A program made the translations under genes and the position numbers. The notes under the pieces are model-generated. The model did no database searches and was not told where the DNA came from. It saw only the letters and a program-made list of their open reading frames with translations. Positions 43,471 through 52,626 of a stretch of DNA of 64,000 bases are shown piece by piece. Source of the stretch: Kitasatospora phosalacinea (GTDB lineage: Bacteria; Actinomycetota; Actinomycetes; Streptomycetales; Streptomycetaceae); NCBI RefSeq assembly GCF_000716545.1, contig NZ_JNWZ01000006.1:114278-178277 (forward strand). The letters run 5' to 3'. The first letter of the stretch is position 1. Each line of letters starts with the position of its first letter.

Positions 43471-43920
43471 ATGCATCAGTTGAACGAGCAGCAGGAGCAG
43501 CCGGGCCGGTTCGGCCCGGACGCCACGGTGGAGGTCCGGGCCGAGGGCGTGGGCCCGGTGCGCACCGAGTACGCGCCGGACCACGACGGCGATCCGGACC
43601 CGGGCGAGATCGTCTGGACGTGGGTGCCGTACGAGGAGAACGACGGCCGGGGCAAGGACCGGCCGGTGCTGGTGGTGGCCCGGGAGCCGGGCGGGTCGCT
43701 GCTGACGGTGATGCTGTCCAGCAAGGGCCACGCCGACGACCGGGACTGGGTGCCGCTGGGCGCCGGCCCGTGGGACCGCAGCGGCCGGGACTCCTGGGTG
43801 GCGCTGGACCGGGTGTTCCGGGTGCGCGACGGCGGGATGCGCCGGGAGGCCTGCGCCCTGGACCGGGCCCGCTTCCAGCTGGTGGTGGACTCGCTGCGGC
43901 GCCGCTACCGCTGGAGTTGA
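43471..43920 (+). CDS. PemK/MazF-like protein, no antitoxin visible
   Basis: A 149-aa protein with the family core PGEIVWTWVPYEENDGRGKDRPVLVVARE followed by the SSKGHADDRDWVPLG segment and a C-terminal helix. Canonical MazF/PemK toxins cleave mRNA and come with a small antitoxin gene; none lies immediately upstream or downstream. The basic arginine of the active site is present in KDRPVLVV. It may be a housekeeping relative of the fold rather than a toxin. Confidence 0.75.
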   Translation: MHQLNEQQEQPGRFGPDATVEVRAEGVGPVRTEYAPDHDGDPDPGEIVWTWVPYEENDGRGKDRPVLVVAREPGGSLLTVMLSSKGHADDRDWVPLGAGPWDRSGRDSWVALDRVFRVRDGGMRREACALDRARFQLVVDSLRRRYRWS

Positions 43921-43981
43921 GCCGGGCGCCGGGTAACGATTGTCCGATCACCGTTCCCGAATTCACCCGGGACCGGTACAA

Positions 43982-44016
43982 CGACTCCAGGATTTCCGAC
44001 AGTTGAGCTGGAGTCG
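43982..44016 (+). promoter_or_regulatory. Hairpin overlapping the RDD ribosome site
   Basis: CGACTCCAG (43982-43990) and CTGGAGTCG (44008-44016) form a perfect 9-bp stem with a 17-nt loop. The right arm contains GGAG, the only ribosome site for ATG 44022. It could limit translation or end the upstream message. Confidence 0.45.
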
Positions 44017-44021
44017 CCCGC

Positions 44022-44543
44022 ATGAGCAGCAGCACCCCTCCCGGCTACGACCCCTACGCCCCCCATCCGCAGGGCGGGACCCCCGCCTGGCTCGGCCCGA
44101 CCCCGTCGCCCGGCGCGCAGCCCGCGCCGGGCACCCGGGCGCTGGCCGCGCCGCTGGACCGCTTCCTGGCCCGCCTGATCGACGGGGCGGTCCTCCTGGT
44201 GCCGCTCGTGGTGATCAGCCTGATCACGCAGGCGGGCTTCCTGTACTACGTGCTCGCCGCGGTGGTCCTCGTCGCCTACGACGGCGGCATGCTGCTGACC
44301 CAGCAGGGCCAGACCATCGGCAAGAAGGCCATGCGGCTGCGCGTGGTCAGCGCCGCCCACGGCGGCCGGCCGACCGACAACGAGCTGTGGACCAGGGCGG
44401 GCGTCTACGGCGGCCCGTTCCTGGTCCCGTACGTCGGCGGCCTGTTCATGCTGGTCAACGTCCTGTCCCAGCTGTGGGACAAGCCGCTCCAGCAGTGCTT
44501 CCACGACAAGGCCGCCAAGACCGTGGTGGTCAAGGAGGCCTGA
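44022..44543 (+). CDS. RDD family membrane protein
   Basis: A 173-aa protein: a Pro/Gly-rich N-terminus (1-40) then an RDD domain. It starts PLDRFLARLIDGAVLLVPL, with the Arg-Asp pair at the first helix, continues with a second helix (FLYYVLAAVVLVAYDG), the GQTIGKKAMRLRVV loop and a last helix before a short hydrophilic end. RDD proteins are poorly understood; some act in ion exchange. Gene is followed by a strong bidirectional terminator. Confidence 0.9.
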   Translation: MSSSTPPGYDPYAPHPQGGTPAWLGPTPSPGAQPAPGTRALAAPLDRFLARLIDGAVLLVPLVVISLITQAGFLYYVLAAVVLVAYDGGMLLTQQGQTIGKKAMRLRVVSAAHGGRPTDNELWTRAGVYGGPFLVPYVGGLFMLVNVLSQLWDKPLQQCFHDKAAKTVVVKEA

Positions 44544-44567
44544 CCCGGCGGCCCGGAACGGGCGGCG

Positions 44568-44601
44568 CGGCCCCGGCGGAGCACACGCTCCGCCGGGGCC
44601 G
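44568..44601. terminator. Bidirectional terminator between the RDD gene and dnaE
   Basis: A perfect 15-bp stem (44568-44582 with 44587-44601) and a four-base ACAC loop between two convergent genes. Confidence 0.85.
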
Positions 44602-44606
44602 TTCCG

Positions 44607-47600
44607 TCAGCTGGCCAGGCAGCTCGGTCCGAGCAGCTGCTTGAGGTCGCCGAACAGCGCCGGGTCGGACTTCACCCGGTGCCGGTCCAGGCGCAGCACC
44701 ACCGTCCTGGCCCGGCCGCGCAGGTGGACGTGGACCTCGGTGCTGCCCCGGTGGCTGCCCAGCACCTCGCCGAGCCGGGCGACGATCGGCGGGGTGAGCT
44801 TGTTCTCCGGCACGGTGATCACGATCGGCAGCTGCGCCCCGACGTTGCTCAGGTCGGGCACCGACAGCTCCATGCCCATCAGCCGCGGCACGTCCTCCCG
44901 CTTGTCGAGCTTGCCGCGGACGAACACCACGGCGTCCTCGACCAGTTGGGAGGAGACCAGCTGGTAGCTGGCGGGGAAGAACATGCAGTCGATCGAACCG
45001 GCCAGGTCCTCGACGGTGGCGATCGCCCAGGCGTTGCCCTGCTTGGTCATCTTGCGCTGGAGGCCGGAGATGATGCCGCCGATGGTGACGATCGCGCCGT
45101 CGGGGCGCTCAGCGAGGTCGGCGACCGCGCAGTCCGCCTTGTCGGCCAGGACGTGCTCGATGCCGTGCAGCGGGTGCGAGGAGACGTACAGGCCGAGCAT
45201 CTCGCGCTCCTGGGTGAGCAGGAAGGACTTCTCCCACTCCTCCTCGGAGAACACCACGTCCAGCCCGAAGGACGGCTCGTCCGAGACCGAGTCGCCGCCG
45301 AACAGGTCGAACTGCCCCTCGGCCTCCTTGCGCTTGATCCCGACCACGTTGTCGATCATCGGCTCGAACTGGGCGGTCAGGCCCTTGCGGGTGTGCCCGA
45401 GCGAGTCGAAGGAGCCGGCCTTGATCAGCGATTCGACGGTGCGCTTGTTGCAGACCACCGACTCGACCTTCTCCAGGAAGTCCGGGAAGGAGGTGAACTT
45501 CCCCTTGGCCTTGCGGGTGCGGATCATCGACTCCACCACCGGCCCGCCGACGTTGCGGATCGCGGTCAGGCCGAACCGGACGGTGTCGCTGCCGTGCGGG
45601 GTGAAGTCGGCGTCCGACTCGTTGACGTCCGGCGGGAGCACCTGGATGCCCATCTTGCGGCACTCGTTGAGGTAGACCGCGGACTTGTCCTTGTCGTCCT
45701 TGACCGAGGTGAGCAGCGCCGACATGTACTCGGCCGGGTAGTTGGCCTTGAGGTACGCCGTCCAGTACGAGACCAGCCCGTAGCCGGCGGTGTGCGCCTT
45801 GTTGAAGGCGTAGCCGGAGAACGGGACGAGGACGTCCCACACCGCCTGGATCGCCGCGTCCGAGTAGCCGCGCTCCCGGCAGCCCTTCTGGAACGGGACG
45901 AACTCGGCCTCCAGGATCTCCTTCTTCTTCTTGCCCATCGCGCGGCGCAGCAGGTCGGCCTGGCCGAGCGAGTAGCCGGCCAGGATCTGCGCGGCCTTCT
46001 GCACCTGCTCCTGGTAGACGATCAGGCCGTAGGTCGGCTCCAGGATCTCCCGCAGCGGCTCCTCCAGCTCCGGGTGGATCGGGGTGATCTCCTGCTGGCC
46101 GTTCTTGCGCAGCGCGTAGTTGGTGTGCGAGTTGACGCCCATCGGGCCGGGCCGGTACAGCGCCAGGACGGCGGAGATGTCCTCGAAGTTGTCGGGCTTC
46201 ATCAGGCGCAGCAGCGAGCGCATCGGGCCGCCGTCGAGCTGGAAGACGCCGAGCGTGTCGCCGCGGGCGAGCAGTTCGTAGGCGGGCTTGTCGTCGAGCG
46301 GCAGTTCCAGCAGCTCGATCTTGATGCCCTTGTTCTTCTCGATCGCCTTGACGGCGTCGTCCATGATCGTCAGGTTGCGCAGTCCGAGGAAGTCCATCTT
46401 GAGGAGGCCGAGGCCTTCGCAGGTGGGGTAGTCGAACTGGGTGATGGTGACGCCGTCGGTGTGCCTGGTCCACACCGGGATGTGGTCGGTCAGCGGCTCG
46501 GCGGACATGATCACGCCGGCCGCGTGCACGCCGGGCTGGCGGATCAGGCCCTCGATGCCGCGCGCGGTGTCGATCACCTTGCGGACGTCGGGGTCGTTCT
46601 CGTACAGGCCGCGGATCTCGCCCGCCTCGCCGTAGCGGGGGTGCGAGGGGTCGGTGATGCCGGACAGCGGGATGCCCTTGCCCATCACGTCCGGCGGCAT
46701 CGCCTTGGTGATCCGGTCGCCCATCGCGTACGGGTAGCCCAGGACCCGGGAGGAGTCCTTGATGGCGGCCTTCGCCTTGATGGTGCCGTACGTGACGATC
46801 ATGGCGACCTTGTCGGAGCCCCACTTCTCGGTCACGTAGCGGATCACGTCGCCGCGCCGGCGCTCGTCGAAGTCGATGTCGACGTCGGGCATGGAGATGC
46901 GCTCGGGGTTGAGGAAGCGCTCGAAGATCAGGCCGTGCGGGATCGGGTCGAGGTCGGTGATGCCCATCGCGTAGGCGACCAGCGAGCCGGCCGCCGAGCC
47001 GCGGCCGGGGCCGACCGCGATGCCCTGGCTCTTGGCCCACATGATGAAGTCGGCGACCACGAGGAAGTACGCCGGGAACCCCATCTGGATGATGGTGTCC
47101 ATCTCGTACTCGGCGAGCTTCTTGTGCTCCTCGTCGTAGCCGTTCGGGAAGCGCCAGTCCATGCCCTCCCAGACCTTGGACTTGAAGAAGTCCGCCTCGG
47201 ACTCGAAGCCCTCCGGGATCGGGAAGCGCGGCATCAGGTTCTTGAACGTGAACATGCCCTCGGTGTCGACCCGCTGGGCGACCAGCAGCTGGCTGTTGCG
47301 GCAGCCCTCCTGCCAGGCGTCGGAGGAGTCGAGGGCGTACATCTCGGCGGCCGACTTGATGTAGTAGCCGGTGCCGTCGAACCGGAAGCGGTCCGGGTCG
47401 GAGAGGTTCTTGCCGGTCTGCACGCACAGCAGCAGGTCGTGGGCGCCCGCGTCGGCCTCGGTGGTGTAGTGCGAGTCGTTGGTGACCACCGGCGGGATGT
47501 TCAGCTTCCTGCTGATCTCCAGCAGCCCGTCGCGGACCCGCTTCTCGATGTCCAGGCCGTGGTCCATCAGCTCCAGGAAGTAGTTCTCCTTGCCGAAGAT

Positions 47601-48140
47601 GTCCTGGTACTCGCCGGCCGAGCGGACCGCCTCGTCGAACTGGCCCAGCCGCAGCCGGGTCTGCACCTCGCCGGAGGGGCAGCCGGTGGTGGCCATCAGG
47701 CCGGCCGCGTGCTCGGAGATGATCTCCTTGTCCATCCGGGGCCACTTCACCAGCCAGCCCTCCGCGTAGGAGCGCGAGGTCAGCTTGAAGAGGTTGTGCA
47801 GGCCCTCCTTGTTCCGGGCCCAGATGGTCTTGTGGGTGTACGCGCCGGACGCCGAGACGTCGTCCTTCTTCTGGTGCGGCTGGCCCCACAGGACGCGCTT
47901 GGTGTTGGTCCGGGAGTCCGGGGCGACGTACGCCTCGATGCCGATCACCGGGGTGATGCCGGCCGCGGTGGCCTGCTTGTGGAACTCGGCGGCGCCGTAC
48001 ATGTTGCCGTGGTCGGTCATCGCGACGTGGGTCTGCCCGAGCCGCTCGACCTCCTTGAAGAGCTGCTTCAACCGGGCGGCGCCGTCCAGCATCGAGTACT
48101 CGGTGTGGACGTGCAGGTGCGCGTACGGCTGGTCGCTCAA
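44607..48140 (-). CDS. dnaE: DNA polymerase III alpha subunit
   Basis: An 1177-aa replicative polymerase. The N-terminal PHP domain starts HLHVHTEYSMLDGAA. The polymerase domain carries GRGSAAGS and the catalytic PDVDIDFDERRR, followed by the helix-hairpin-helix/beta-binding region and a C-terminal OB-fold (VTIGGIISGLQRKMTKQG). Length matches actinobacterial DnaE1. The TTG at 48140 is the start: GGAGG is placed seven bases upstream and LSDQPYAHLHVHTEY matches the family N-terminus. A -10-like TAGACT lies at 48236-48241. Confidence 0.95.
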   Translation of the reverse strand: MSDQPYAHLHVHTEYSMLDGAARLKQLFKEVERLGQTHVAMTDHGNMYGAAEFHKQATAAGITPVIGIEAYVAPDSRTNTKRVLWGQPHQKKDDVSASGAYTHKTIWARNKEGLHNLFKLTSRSYAEGWLVKWPRMDKEIISEHAAGLMATTGCPSGEVQTRLRLGQFDEAVRSAGEYQDIFGKENYFLELMDHGLDIEKRVRDGLLEISRKLNIPPVVTNDSHYTTEADAGAHDLLLCVQTGKNLSDPDRFRFDGTGYYIKSAAEMYALDSSDAWQEGCRNSQLLVAQRVDTEGMFTFKNLMPRFPIPEGFESEADFFKSKVWEGMDWRFPNGYDEEHKKLAEYEMDTIIQMGFPAYFLVVADFIMWAKSQGIAVGPGRGSAAGSLVAYAMGITDLDPIPHGLIFERFLNPERISMPDVDIDFDERRRGDVIRYVTEKWGSDKVAMIVTYGTIKAKAAIKDSSRVLGYPYAMGDRITKAMPPDVMGKGIPLSGITDPSHPRYGEAGEIRGLYENDPDVRKVIDTARGIEGLIRQPGVHAAGVIMSAEPLTDHIPVWTRHTDGVTITQFDYPTCEGLGLLKMDFLGLRNLTIMDDAVKAIEKNKGIKIELLELPLDDKPAYELLARGDTLGVFQLDGGPMRSLLRLMKPDNFEDISAVLALYRPGPMGVNSHTNYALRKNGQQEITPIHPELEEPLREILEPTYGLIVYQEQVQKAAQILAGYSLGQADLLRRAMGKKKKEILEAEFVPFQKGCRERGYSDAAIQAVWDVLVPFSGYAFNKAHTAGYGLVSYWTAYLKANYPAEYMSALLTSVKDDKDKSAVYLNECRKMGIQVLPPDVNESDADFTPHGSDTVRFGLTAIRNVGGPVVESMIRTRKAKGKFTSFPDFLEKVESVVCNKRTVESLIKAGSFDSLGHTRKGLTAQFEPMIDNVVGIKRKEAEGQFDLFGGDSVSDEPSFGLDVVFSEEEWEKSFLLTQEREMLGLYVSSHPLHGIEHVLADKADCAVADLAERPDGAIVTIGGIISGLQRKMTKQGNAWAIATVEDLAGSIDCMFFPASYQLVSSQLVEDAVVFVRGKLDKREDVPRLMGMELSVPDLSNVGAQLPIVITVPENKLTPPIVARLGEVLGSHRGSTEVHVHLRGRARTVVLRLDRHRVKSDPALFGDLKQLLGPSCLAS

Positions 48141-48353
48141 GGCGGGGCCTCCGGGGTCCTGGGAGAGGGCTGAAACACGTGAGGCCCGAGCCACCACCAG
48201 GGCTCGGACCACGGCTTCCGGGTTCGCGCCACCGAGTCTAGTCCCCTCCCGACCCCCCGGGAGCACCCCGACGCGGACCCTTCACGCGCCCCCCGCCGTC
48301 CTGACCGGCTGTTAGGTTGGGCCGCTCCCGCCCGCACCCCAGGAGGCCAGGCG

Positions 48354-49448
48354 ATGACCGCCGTCCGCACGCTGTCCGACCGCGAGCTGACCCTCTCCTA
48401 CTTCGGCCGTCAGCTGCTGGACCGCGCCGAGCGGCCGACCGCCGCCGCCGCGGTGGCCCGGCTGACCGCCCTGCAGGCCCAGTACTCGCCCTCCCCGCAC
48501 CTGGCGCTGTGGGCCCGGCTGCCCGGCTTCGAGCACCGGGAGCTGGAGGCCGCGCTGCTGGACGGCACCGTGGTCAAGTCGACGCTGATGCGCGGCACCC
48601 TGCACCTGGTCTCCGGGGCCGACTACGGGCACCTGGCCGCGGCCTGGCGCCGCCGCTGGCTGGCCGACCTGCGCGCCCGGCACCGGGACGCCGGCCTGGA
48701 CGAGGCGGCCCTGGAGGCCTCGCTGCGGGCCTTCACCGCCGTCCCGCGCAGCGCCGAGGAGCTGCGCGAGCACACCGCCGAGGCGTCCGGCGGCCGGGTC
48801 GGCGCCGCGGACCTGCTGCACTACCCGCGGGCGCTGCTCCCGCTGGTGCACGTCGCCCCGTCCGGGCACTGGCGGGCGCACGGCAAGCCGAGGATGGTGC
48901 TCTGGGACGGCGAGCTGCCGCCCGAACCGGTCGCCACCGCCCGCCTGGTGCGCCGCTACCTGGCGGCCTACGGTCCGGCCTCGCGCGCCGACGTCGCGCA
49001 CTTCACCGGCCTGCGGCTGCGCCAGGTCGACCCGGCGCTGGCCGAACTGGGCGGCCTGGTCCGCTACCTGGCCGAGGACGGCCGCGAGCTGCTCGACCTG
49101 CCCGACGCCCCGCCGCCGCCCGCCGGGCCGGAGCGCGAGCTGCCGGTGCGCTTCCTGCCGAAGTGGGACGCCGCGCTGCTCTCGCACGCCGACCGCACCC
49201 GGATGCTGCCCGCCGCGATCCACCGGCGGGTCTACCGGGCGGTCAACGGGACGCTGCTGGCCTCCTACCTGGTGGACGGGCGGGTGGCGGGCGTGTGGGA
49301 GCACGAGTGCCGGCGCGGCGCCGCCGTGCTCACCCTCACCCCGCTGCTGCCGCACGGCGCCCGCGCCGAGCTGGAGCGGGAGGGCGAGCGGCTGCTGGCC
49401 TTCCTGGAGCCGGGCGCCGACGGCCGCAGCGTGGTCTTCGCGTCCTGA
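48354..49448 (+). CDS. Winged-helix DNA-binding protein, AlkZ/HTH_42 family
   Basis: A 364-aa protein of the HTH_42 superfamily that includes the DNA glycosylase AlkZ (YcaQ). The N-terminal motif LTALQAQYSPSPHLALWARL and STLMRGTLHLVSG are typical, with tandem winged helices through the rest. AlkZ proteins unhook crosslinked or alkylated bases; the catalytic Gln-x-Gln type motif may be the QAQ here, but I cannot be sure. GGAGG lies upstream of ATG 48354. It is divergent from dnaE. Confidence 0.85.
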   Translation: MTAVRTLSDRELTLSYFGRQLLDRAERPTAAAAVARLTALQAQYSPSPHLALWARLPGFEHRELEAALLDGTVVKSTLMRGTLHLVSGADYGHLAAAWRRRWLADLRARHRDAGLDEAALEASLRAFTAVPRSAEELREHTAEASGGRVGAADLLHYPRALLPLVHVAPSGHWRAHGKPRMVLWDGELPPEPVATARLVRRYLAAYGPASRADVAHFTGLRLRQVDPALAELGGLVRYLAEDGRELLDLPDAPPPPAGPERELPVRFLPKWDAALLSHADRTRMLPAAIHRRVYRAVNGTLLASYLVDGRVAGVWEHECRRGAAVLTLTPLLPHGARAELEREGERLLAFLEPGADGRSVVFAS

Positions 49449-49479
49449 GCGGCGCCCGGCCCCGCCGGCCGGCCGCCCG

Positions 49480-50067
49480 TCAGCCCTGTCCGTCCAGCTC
49501 CGCCAGGAACGCCAGCGCGGCCGCCCAGGTCCGCTCGGCGGCCTCGGCGTCGTGGTCGGGCAGCCCGGCGTCGGTGTACAGGTGTCCGGCGCCCCGGTAG
49601 CGGTGCACCTCGACGTCGGCACCGGCCCGGGTCATCAGCAGGTACCAGGTGTTCAGCCAGTCCTCGGACTCGAACGCGTCCGGCTCGGCGACGTGCAGTT
49701 GCACCGGGATCTCCGTCGCGGCGTCCTCCCGCAGGTCGGAGGTGCCGTGCAGGAGCAGCAGGGCGCGGGCCCGCTCGTCGGCCAGCGCCAGGTTCTGCGC
49801 CAGCGACCCGCCGAGCGAGAACCCGGCGTACACCAGCCCGTCCGCCGCCGGCAGCAGCGGGGCGACGGCGCCGACGGCCCGGCGCAGCAGTTCGTCGTTG
49901 CCGACCCGGTCGCGGTACGCCGTCCCCTCCTCCGGCTCGTCGAAGACCCGGCCCTCGTACAGGTCGGGGGTGTGCACGGTGTGCCCGGCGGCGCGCAGCC
50001 GGTCGGCGGCCTCGGTGACGGCGGGGCGCAGGCCGTACGCGGAGTGGAACAGGACGATCTCGGCCAC
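49480..50067 (-). CDS. Dienelactone hydrolase family protein
   Basis: A 195-aa alpha/beta hydrolase. The nucleophile motif is GFSLGG, so Ser replaces the Cys of classical dienelactone hydrolases. The acid is in AEPDAFE and the His in GAGHLYTD. Length is normal for the short DLH branch. The GTG at 50067 has AGGAG eight bases upstream. Convergent with the AlkZ-like gene. Substrate unknown. Confidence 0.88.
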   Translation of the reverse strand: MAEIVLFHSAYGLRPAVTEAADRLRAAGHTVHTPDLYEGRVFDEPEEGTAYRDRVGNDELLRRAVGAVAPLLPAADGLVYAGFSLGGSLAQNLALADERARALLLLHGTSDLREDAATEIPVQLHVAEPDAFESEDWLNTWYLLMTRAGADVEVHRYRGAGHLYTDAGLPDHDAEAAERTWAAALAFLAELDGQG

Positions 50068-50128
50068 GGGTCGGGCTCCTCGGTGCTGCGGGTGCGGTCC
50101 TCCCATGATCGCCCATCCCGGGGCGCGC

Positions 50129-50163
50129 GACGGCCCGGCCCACCGGGGGTGGGCCGGGCCGTC
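50129..50163. terminator. Terminator after the collagenase-like gene
   Basis: A perfect 16-bp stem (50129-50144 with 50148-50163), three-base loop, 15 bp past the stop codon. Confidence 0.8.
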
Positions 50164-50178
50164 CGGTGCGGGGGCCGG

Positions 50179-52470
50179 TCAGTACGAGGTGCTGACGGAG
50201 ACGCCGCCGAAGGACTGCTGCCCGTAGAGGCTGACGTAGTTGTAACCCGCGGGCGGGTTGCTGACGGTGAGGGTCCCGGCGTTGCCGCTTCCGGTGGACT
50301 TGGCGGTGTACGAGCCGGTGGTGGCCCAGCCGGTGCCGTTGTAGTAGAGGTCGGCGTCGCCGGTGCCGCCGCCGGCGGTGACGGTCAGGCTGGTGGTGCC
50401 GGCCGGGACGTACAGGTAGAAGTAGGCGTAGTTGCCGGCGGTGGCGGAGACGTTCGAGCGGCCGCAGCCCCGGCCGAGCTGCCGGGTGTCGGTGCCGGTG
50501 CACTCGGGGGCGGTCGGGGTGGCCGGGGCGCCGCAGTCGCCACCGTCGCAGGCGGTCAGCCAGGCGTCGAAGTCGGCGTCGTAGCGGGTGCCGATGGTGG
50601 TCTTGAGGATCGTCCGGGCCCCGTCCCAGTCACCGGCGCGGTACTCGGCCAGCACCGCGTCCAGGTCGGCGCGGTGCGACTGGAGCATGTAGCGGACCGC
50701 CAGGTAGCCCCAGTCGTAGATCCGGGTCTGGTCGGCGTTGTCGTAGGTGGTGTCGAACAGGGTGGACAGCGCGTAGGTGTGCTGCCCGGCCCGGGCGAGC
50801 GCGTCGGTGTACTCGACGTTGCGGTACGAGTAGGAGACGTACTCGGCGAAGCCCTCGACCCACCAGACGGTCGGGGTGGTCATCCCGGCCTCGAAGTCGC
50901 CGGCCATGTCGAAGCGGCCGTCGAGGTAGTGGGTGTACTCGTGGTTGAGGTTCCAGATCTGGAAGTCCGGGCGGACCCACTCGGCCTCGTAGGCGATGAA
51001 CCGGGGCTGGTTGCCCGCCGCGGCCGGGTCGCCCTCCAGGTACATGCCGCCGTTGTCGGTGGAGATCCCGAAGATGGTGCCGGCGTAGGTCTGGTAGTCG
51101 CCGCTGGAGTGGAAGACCACCACGTCGATGGTGGTGTTGTTGTCGTCCGCGACCGCGCCGCCGTCCCGGACCACGTTGTGGAAGTAGGCGTCCTGGCCCT
51201 TGAGGCTGGTGCAGGCGGTGGTCAGCTGGTCGGCCGTCAGGGCCTGGGCGAGGATCCTGATGCTGGGGCTGCAGGTGCGGTCGACCGTCAGCACGGCGGC
51301 CTTGAGCCGGTCGGCCAGGTCGCAGGTGCCGTAGTACGAGCAGTTGGCCTGGTCGTAGCTGTCGGTCATCTCGGCCAGGCCCACCCACAGCGCGGCGGTG
51401 CGCCCGGTGATCGAGCTCTGGTCCAGCAGGCTCTTCACCAGCGGCCGGACCTTCGCCAGCAGCGCCGGGTACTGGAGGAAGCGGCCCAGTTCGCGGCCGG
51501 CGTTGGAGACCAGGAAGCCGTGGTCGCCGCCGAGCAGCGCGGCGTTGCGGGAGGCGAAGGACCGCAGGGTGTCCAGCACGCTCGGGTCGGCCTGCACGGC
51601 GGGCGGGAAGTCGCTGTTCTGGTGGCCGCGCCACAGCACCGTGTAGCCGTTGTTGACGGCGTTGACCATGTACCAGGACGCGTCGTAGCCGCTGTCGTAG
51701 CCGTCCAGCAGGCGCTTGACGACGTTCAGGTAGCGGGCGTTCTCGGCGGCGCTGTCGATCAGGACGACCGCCTCGCCCAGCGTCTCGCCGTTCGCGTCGG
51801 TGACGTCCCGCGAGTGCGCGCTGCCGAAGAAGGCGTCCAGGCCGCCCTCGATCGCGCTCTTCAGCTTGCTGCCGTACGCCCCCACCACGTCCGGGTTGTA
51901 CCACTGCACGTAGTAGCCGGCCCGCAGGTACAGCACGATCTGGTGGGCGGAGGTGGAGTCGTCGCCCGGGTAGGCGGCTGACAGGTCGCGCAGCGCGTCG
52001 GCGACGGTGGTCATCTGCGTCTCGTCGAACGCCGCCTTCGCGTCGTTGCCCTTGAGCAGGAACAGCGAGTTGACGCAGTCCACGGTGGACGCCTTGATCT
52101 GCGCGACCAGGGCGGCGCCGGTGCGGCCGGTGAAGTCCGAGGCGTTGCAGGCCGCCGCGGCCGCGCGGGCTCCGGCCCGCGCGCCGCCGGGTTCGTCCGG
52201 CTCGCCGGTGGCCGCCAGCGGCGGCCGCTCGCTGGCGTCCGAGCGCACGTCGCGGTCGGAGTCCTTGCGGCGCTCGGCCGCCTCGGTGCTGCGCGGCGCC
52301 GACTTCGACGCCTTCGCGGGGTGGTCGGACGCGGCCGGTCGCTGTCCGGCCGGGGCGGCCGCTCCGGCGCTCGGCGCCAGCGCGCCGAGGAAGCCGAGGG
52401 TCAGGCAGAGGGAGAGCAGCAGGCTCGGCGTTCGTCCTGCGGGGGCGCATGCCTTCCGGAAGGTTCGCAC
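50179..52470 (-). CDS. Secreted M9-family collagenase-like metalloprotease
   Basis: A 763-aa exported protease. A signal peptide (about residues 1-35, SLLLSLCLTLGFLGALAPSAGA) is followed by a charged pro-region, an activator-like domain, and a gluzincin peptidase domain with HEYTH near residue 509 and the third zinc ligand in WWVEGFAEYVSY near 536. The C-terminus is a PPC domain (about 673-763) for substrate binding. This matches Vibrio/Clostridium-type collagenases of family M9. The GTG at 52470 has GGAGG seven bases upstream. The gene stands alone behind a striking dyad. Confidence 0.9.
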   Translation of the reverse strand: MRTFRKACAPAGRTPSLLLSLCLTLGFLGALAPSAGAAAPAGQRPAASDHPAKASKSAPRSTEAAERRKDSDRDVRSDASERPPLAATGEPDEPGGARAGARAAAAACNASDFTGRTGAALVAQIKASTVDCVNSLFLLKGNDAKAAFDETQMTTVADALRDLSAAYPGDDSTSAHQIVLYLRAGYYVQWYNPDVVGAYGSKLKSAIEGGLDAFFGSAHSRDVTDANGETLGEAVVLIDSAAENARYLNVVKRLLDGYDSGYDASWYMVNAVNNGYTVLWRGHQNSDFPPAVQADPSVLDTLRSFASRNAALLGGDHGFLVSNAGRELGRFLQYPALLAKVRPLVKSLLDQSSITGRTAALWVGLAEMTDSYDQANCSYYGTCDLADRLKAAVLTVDRTCSPSIRILAQALTADQLTTACTSLKGQDAYFHNVVRDGGAVADDNNTTIDVVVFHSSGDYQTYAGTIFGISTDNGGMYLEGDPAAAGNQPRFIAYEAEWVRPDFQIWNLNHEYTHYLDGRFDMAGDFEAGMTTPTVWWVEGFAEYVSYSYRNVEYTDALARAGQHTYALSTLFDTTYDNADQTRIYDWGYLAVRYMLQSHRADLDAVLAEYRAGDWDGARTILKTTIGTRYDADFDAWLTACDGGDCGAPATPTAPECTGTDTRQLGRGCGRSNVSATAGNYAYFYLYVPAGTTSLTVTAGGGTGDADLYYNGTGWATTGSYTAKSTGSGNAGTLTVSNPPAGYNYVSLYGQQSFGGVSVSTSY

Positions 52471-52526
52471 GTGGGGGCCTCCGGGCCGTGGGGAGCCGCG
52501 GTCGGGGGCCGCGGCGGAGGGTCGGA

Positions 52527-52550
52527 GGCCGTCGGGGCGTCCCGACGGCC
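52527..52550. terminator. 10-bp hairpin between the DUF4180 gene and the collagenase gene
   Basis: GGCCGTCGGG and its exact complement flank a four-base loop. It may terminate the HTH-DUF4180 message or sit in the collagenase leader, touching the dyad next to it. Confidence 0.55.
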
Positions 52551-52583
52551 AGGTGACATGTACAATTGCACATGTCACCTGGC
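52548..52583. promoter_or_regulatory. 14-bp perfect dyad upstream of the collagenase gene
   Basis: Arms 52548-52561 and 52570-52583 (core GGTGACATGT / ACATGTCACC) are perfect complements around an eight-base AT-rich spacer. The length and AT-rich core in GC-rich DNA look like a regulator binding site controlling the collagenase promoter. The regulator is unknown. Confidence 0.6.
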
Positions 52584-52626
52584 ACCGGAAGTCCTCGCGG
52601 GCAAGTCGACTGCCCGGCATAACGCG

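Noticed and set aside
44679..48173. A 1164-codon open frame opposite dnaE
   Set aside because: Same cause: the antisense frame of a high-GC gene. dnaE motifs are unmistakable on the minus strand.
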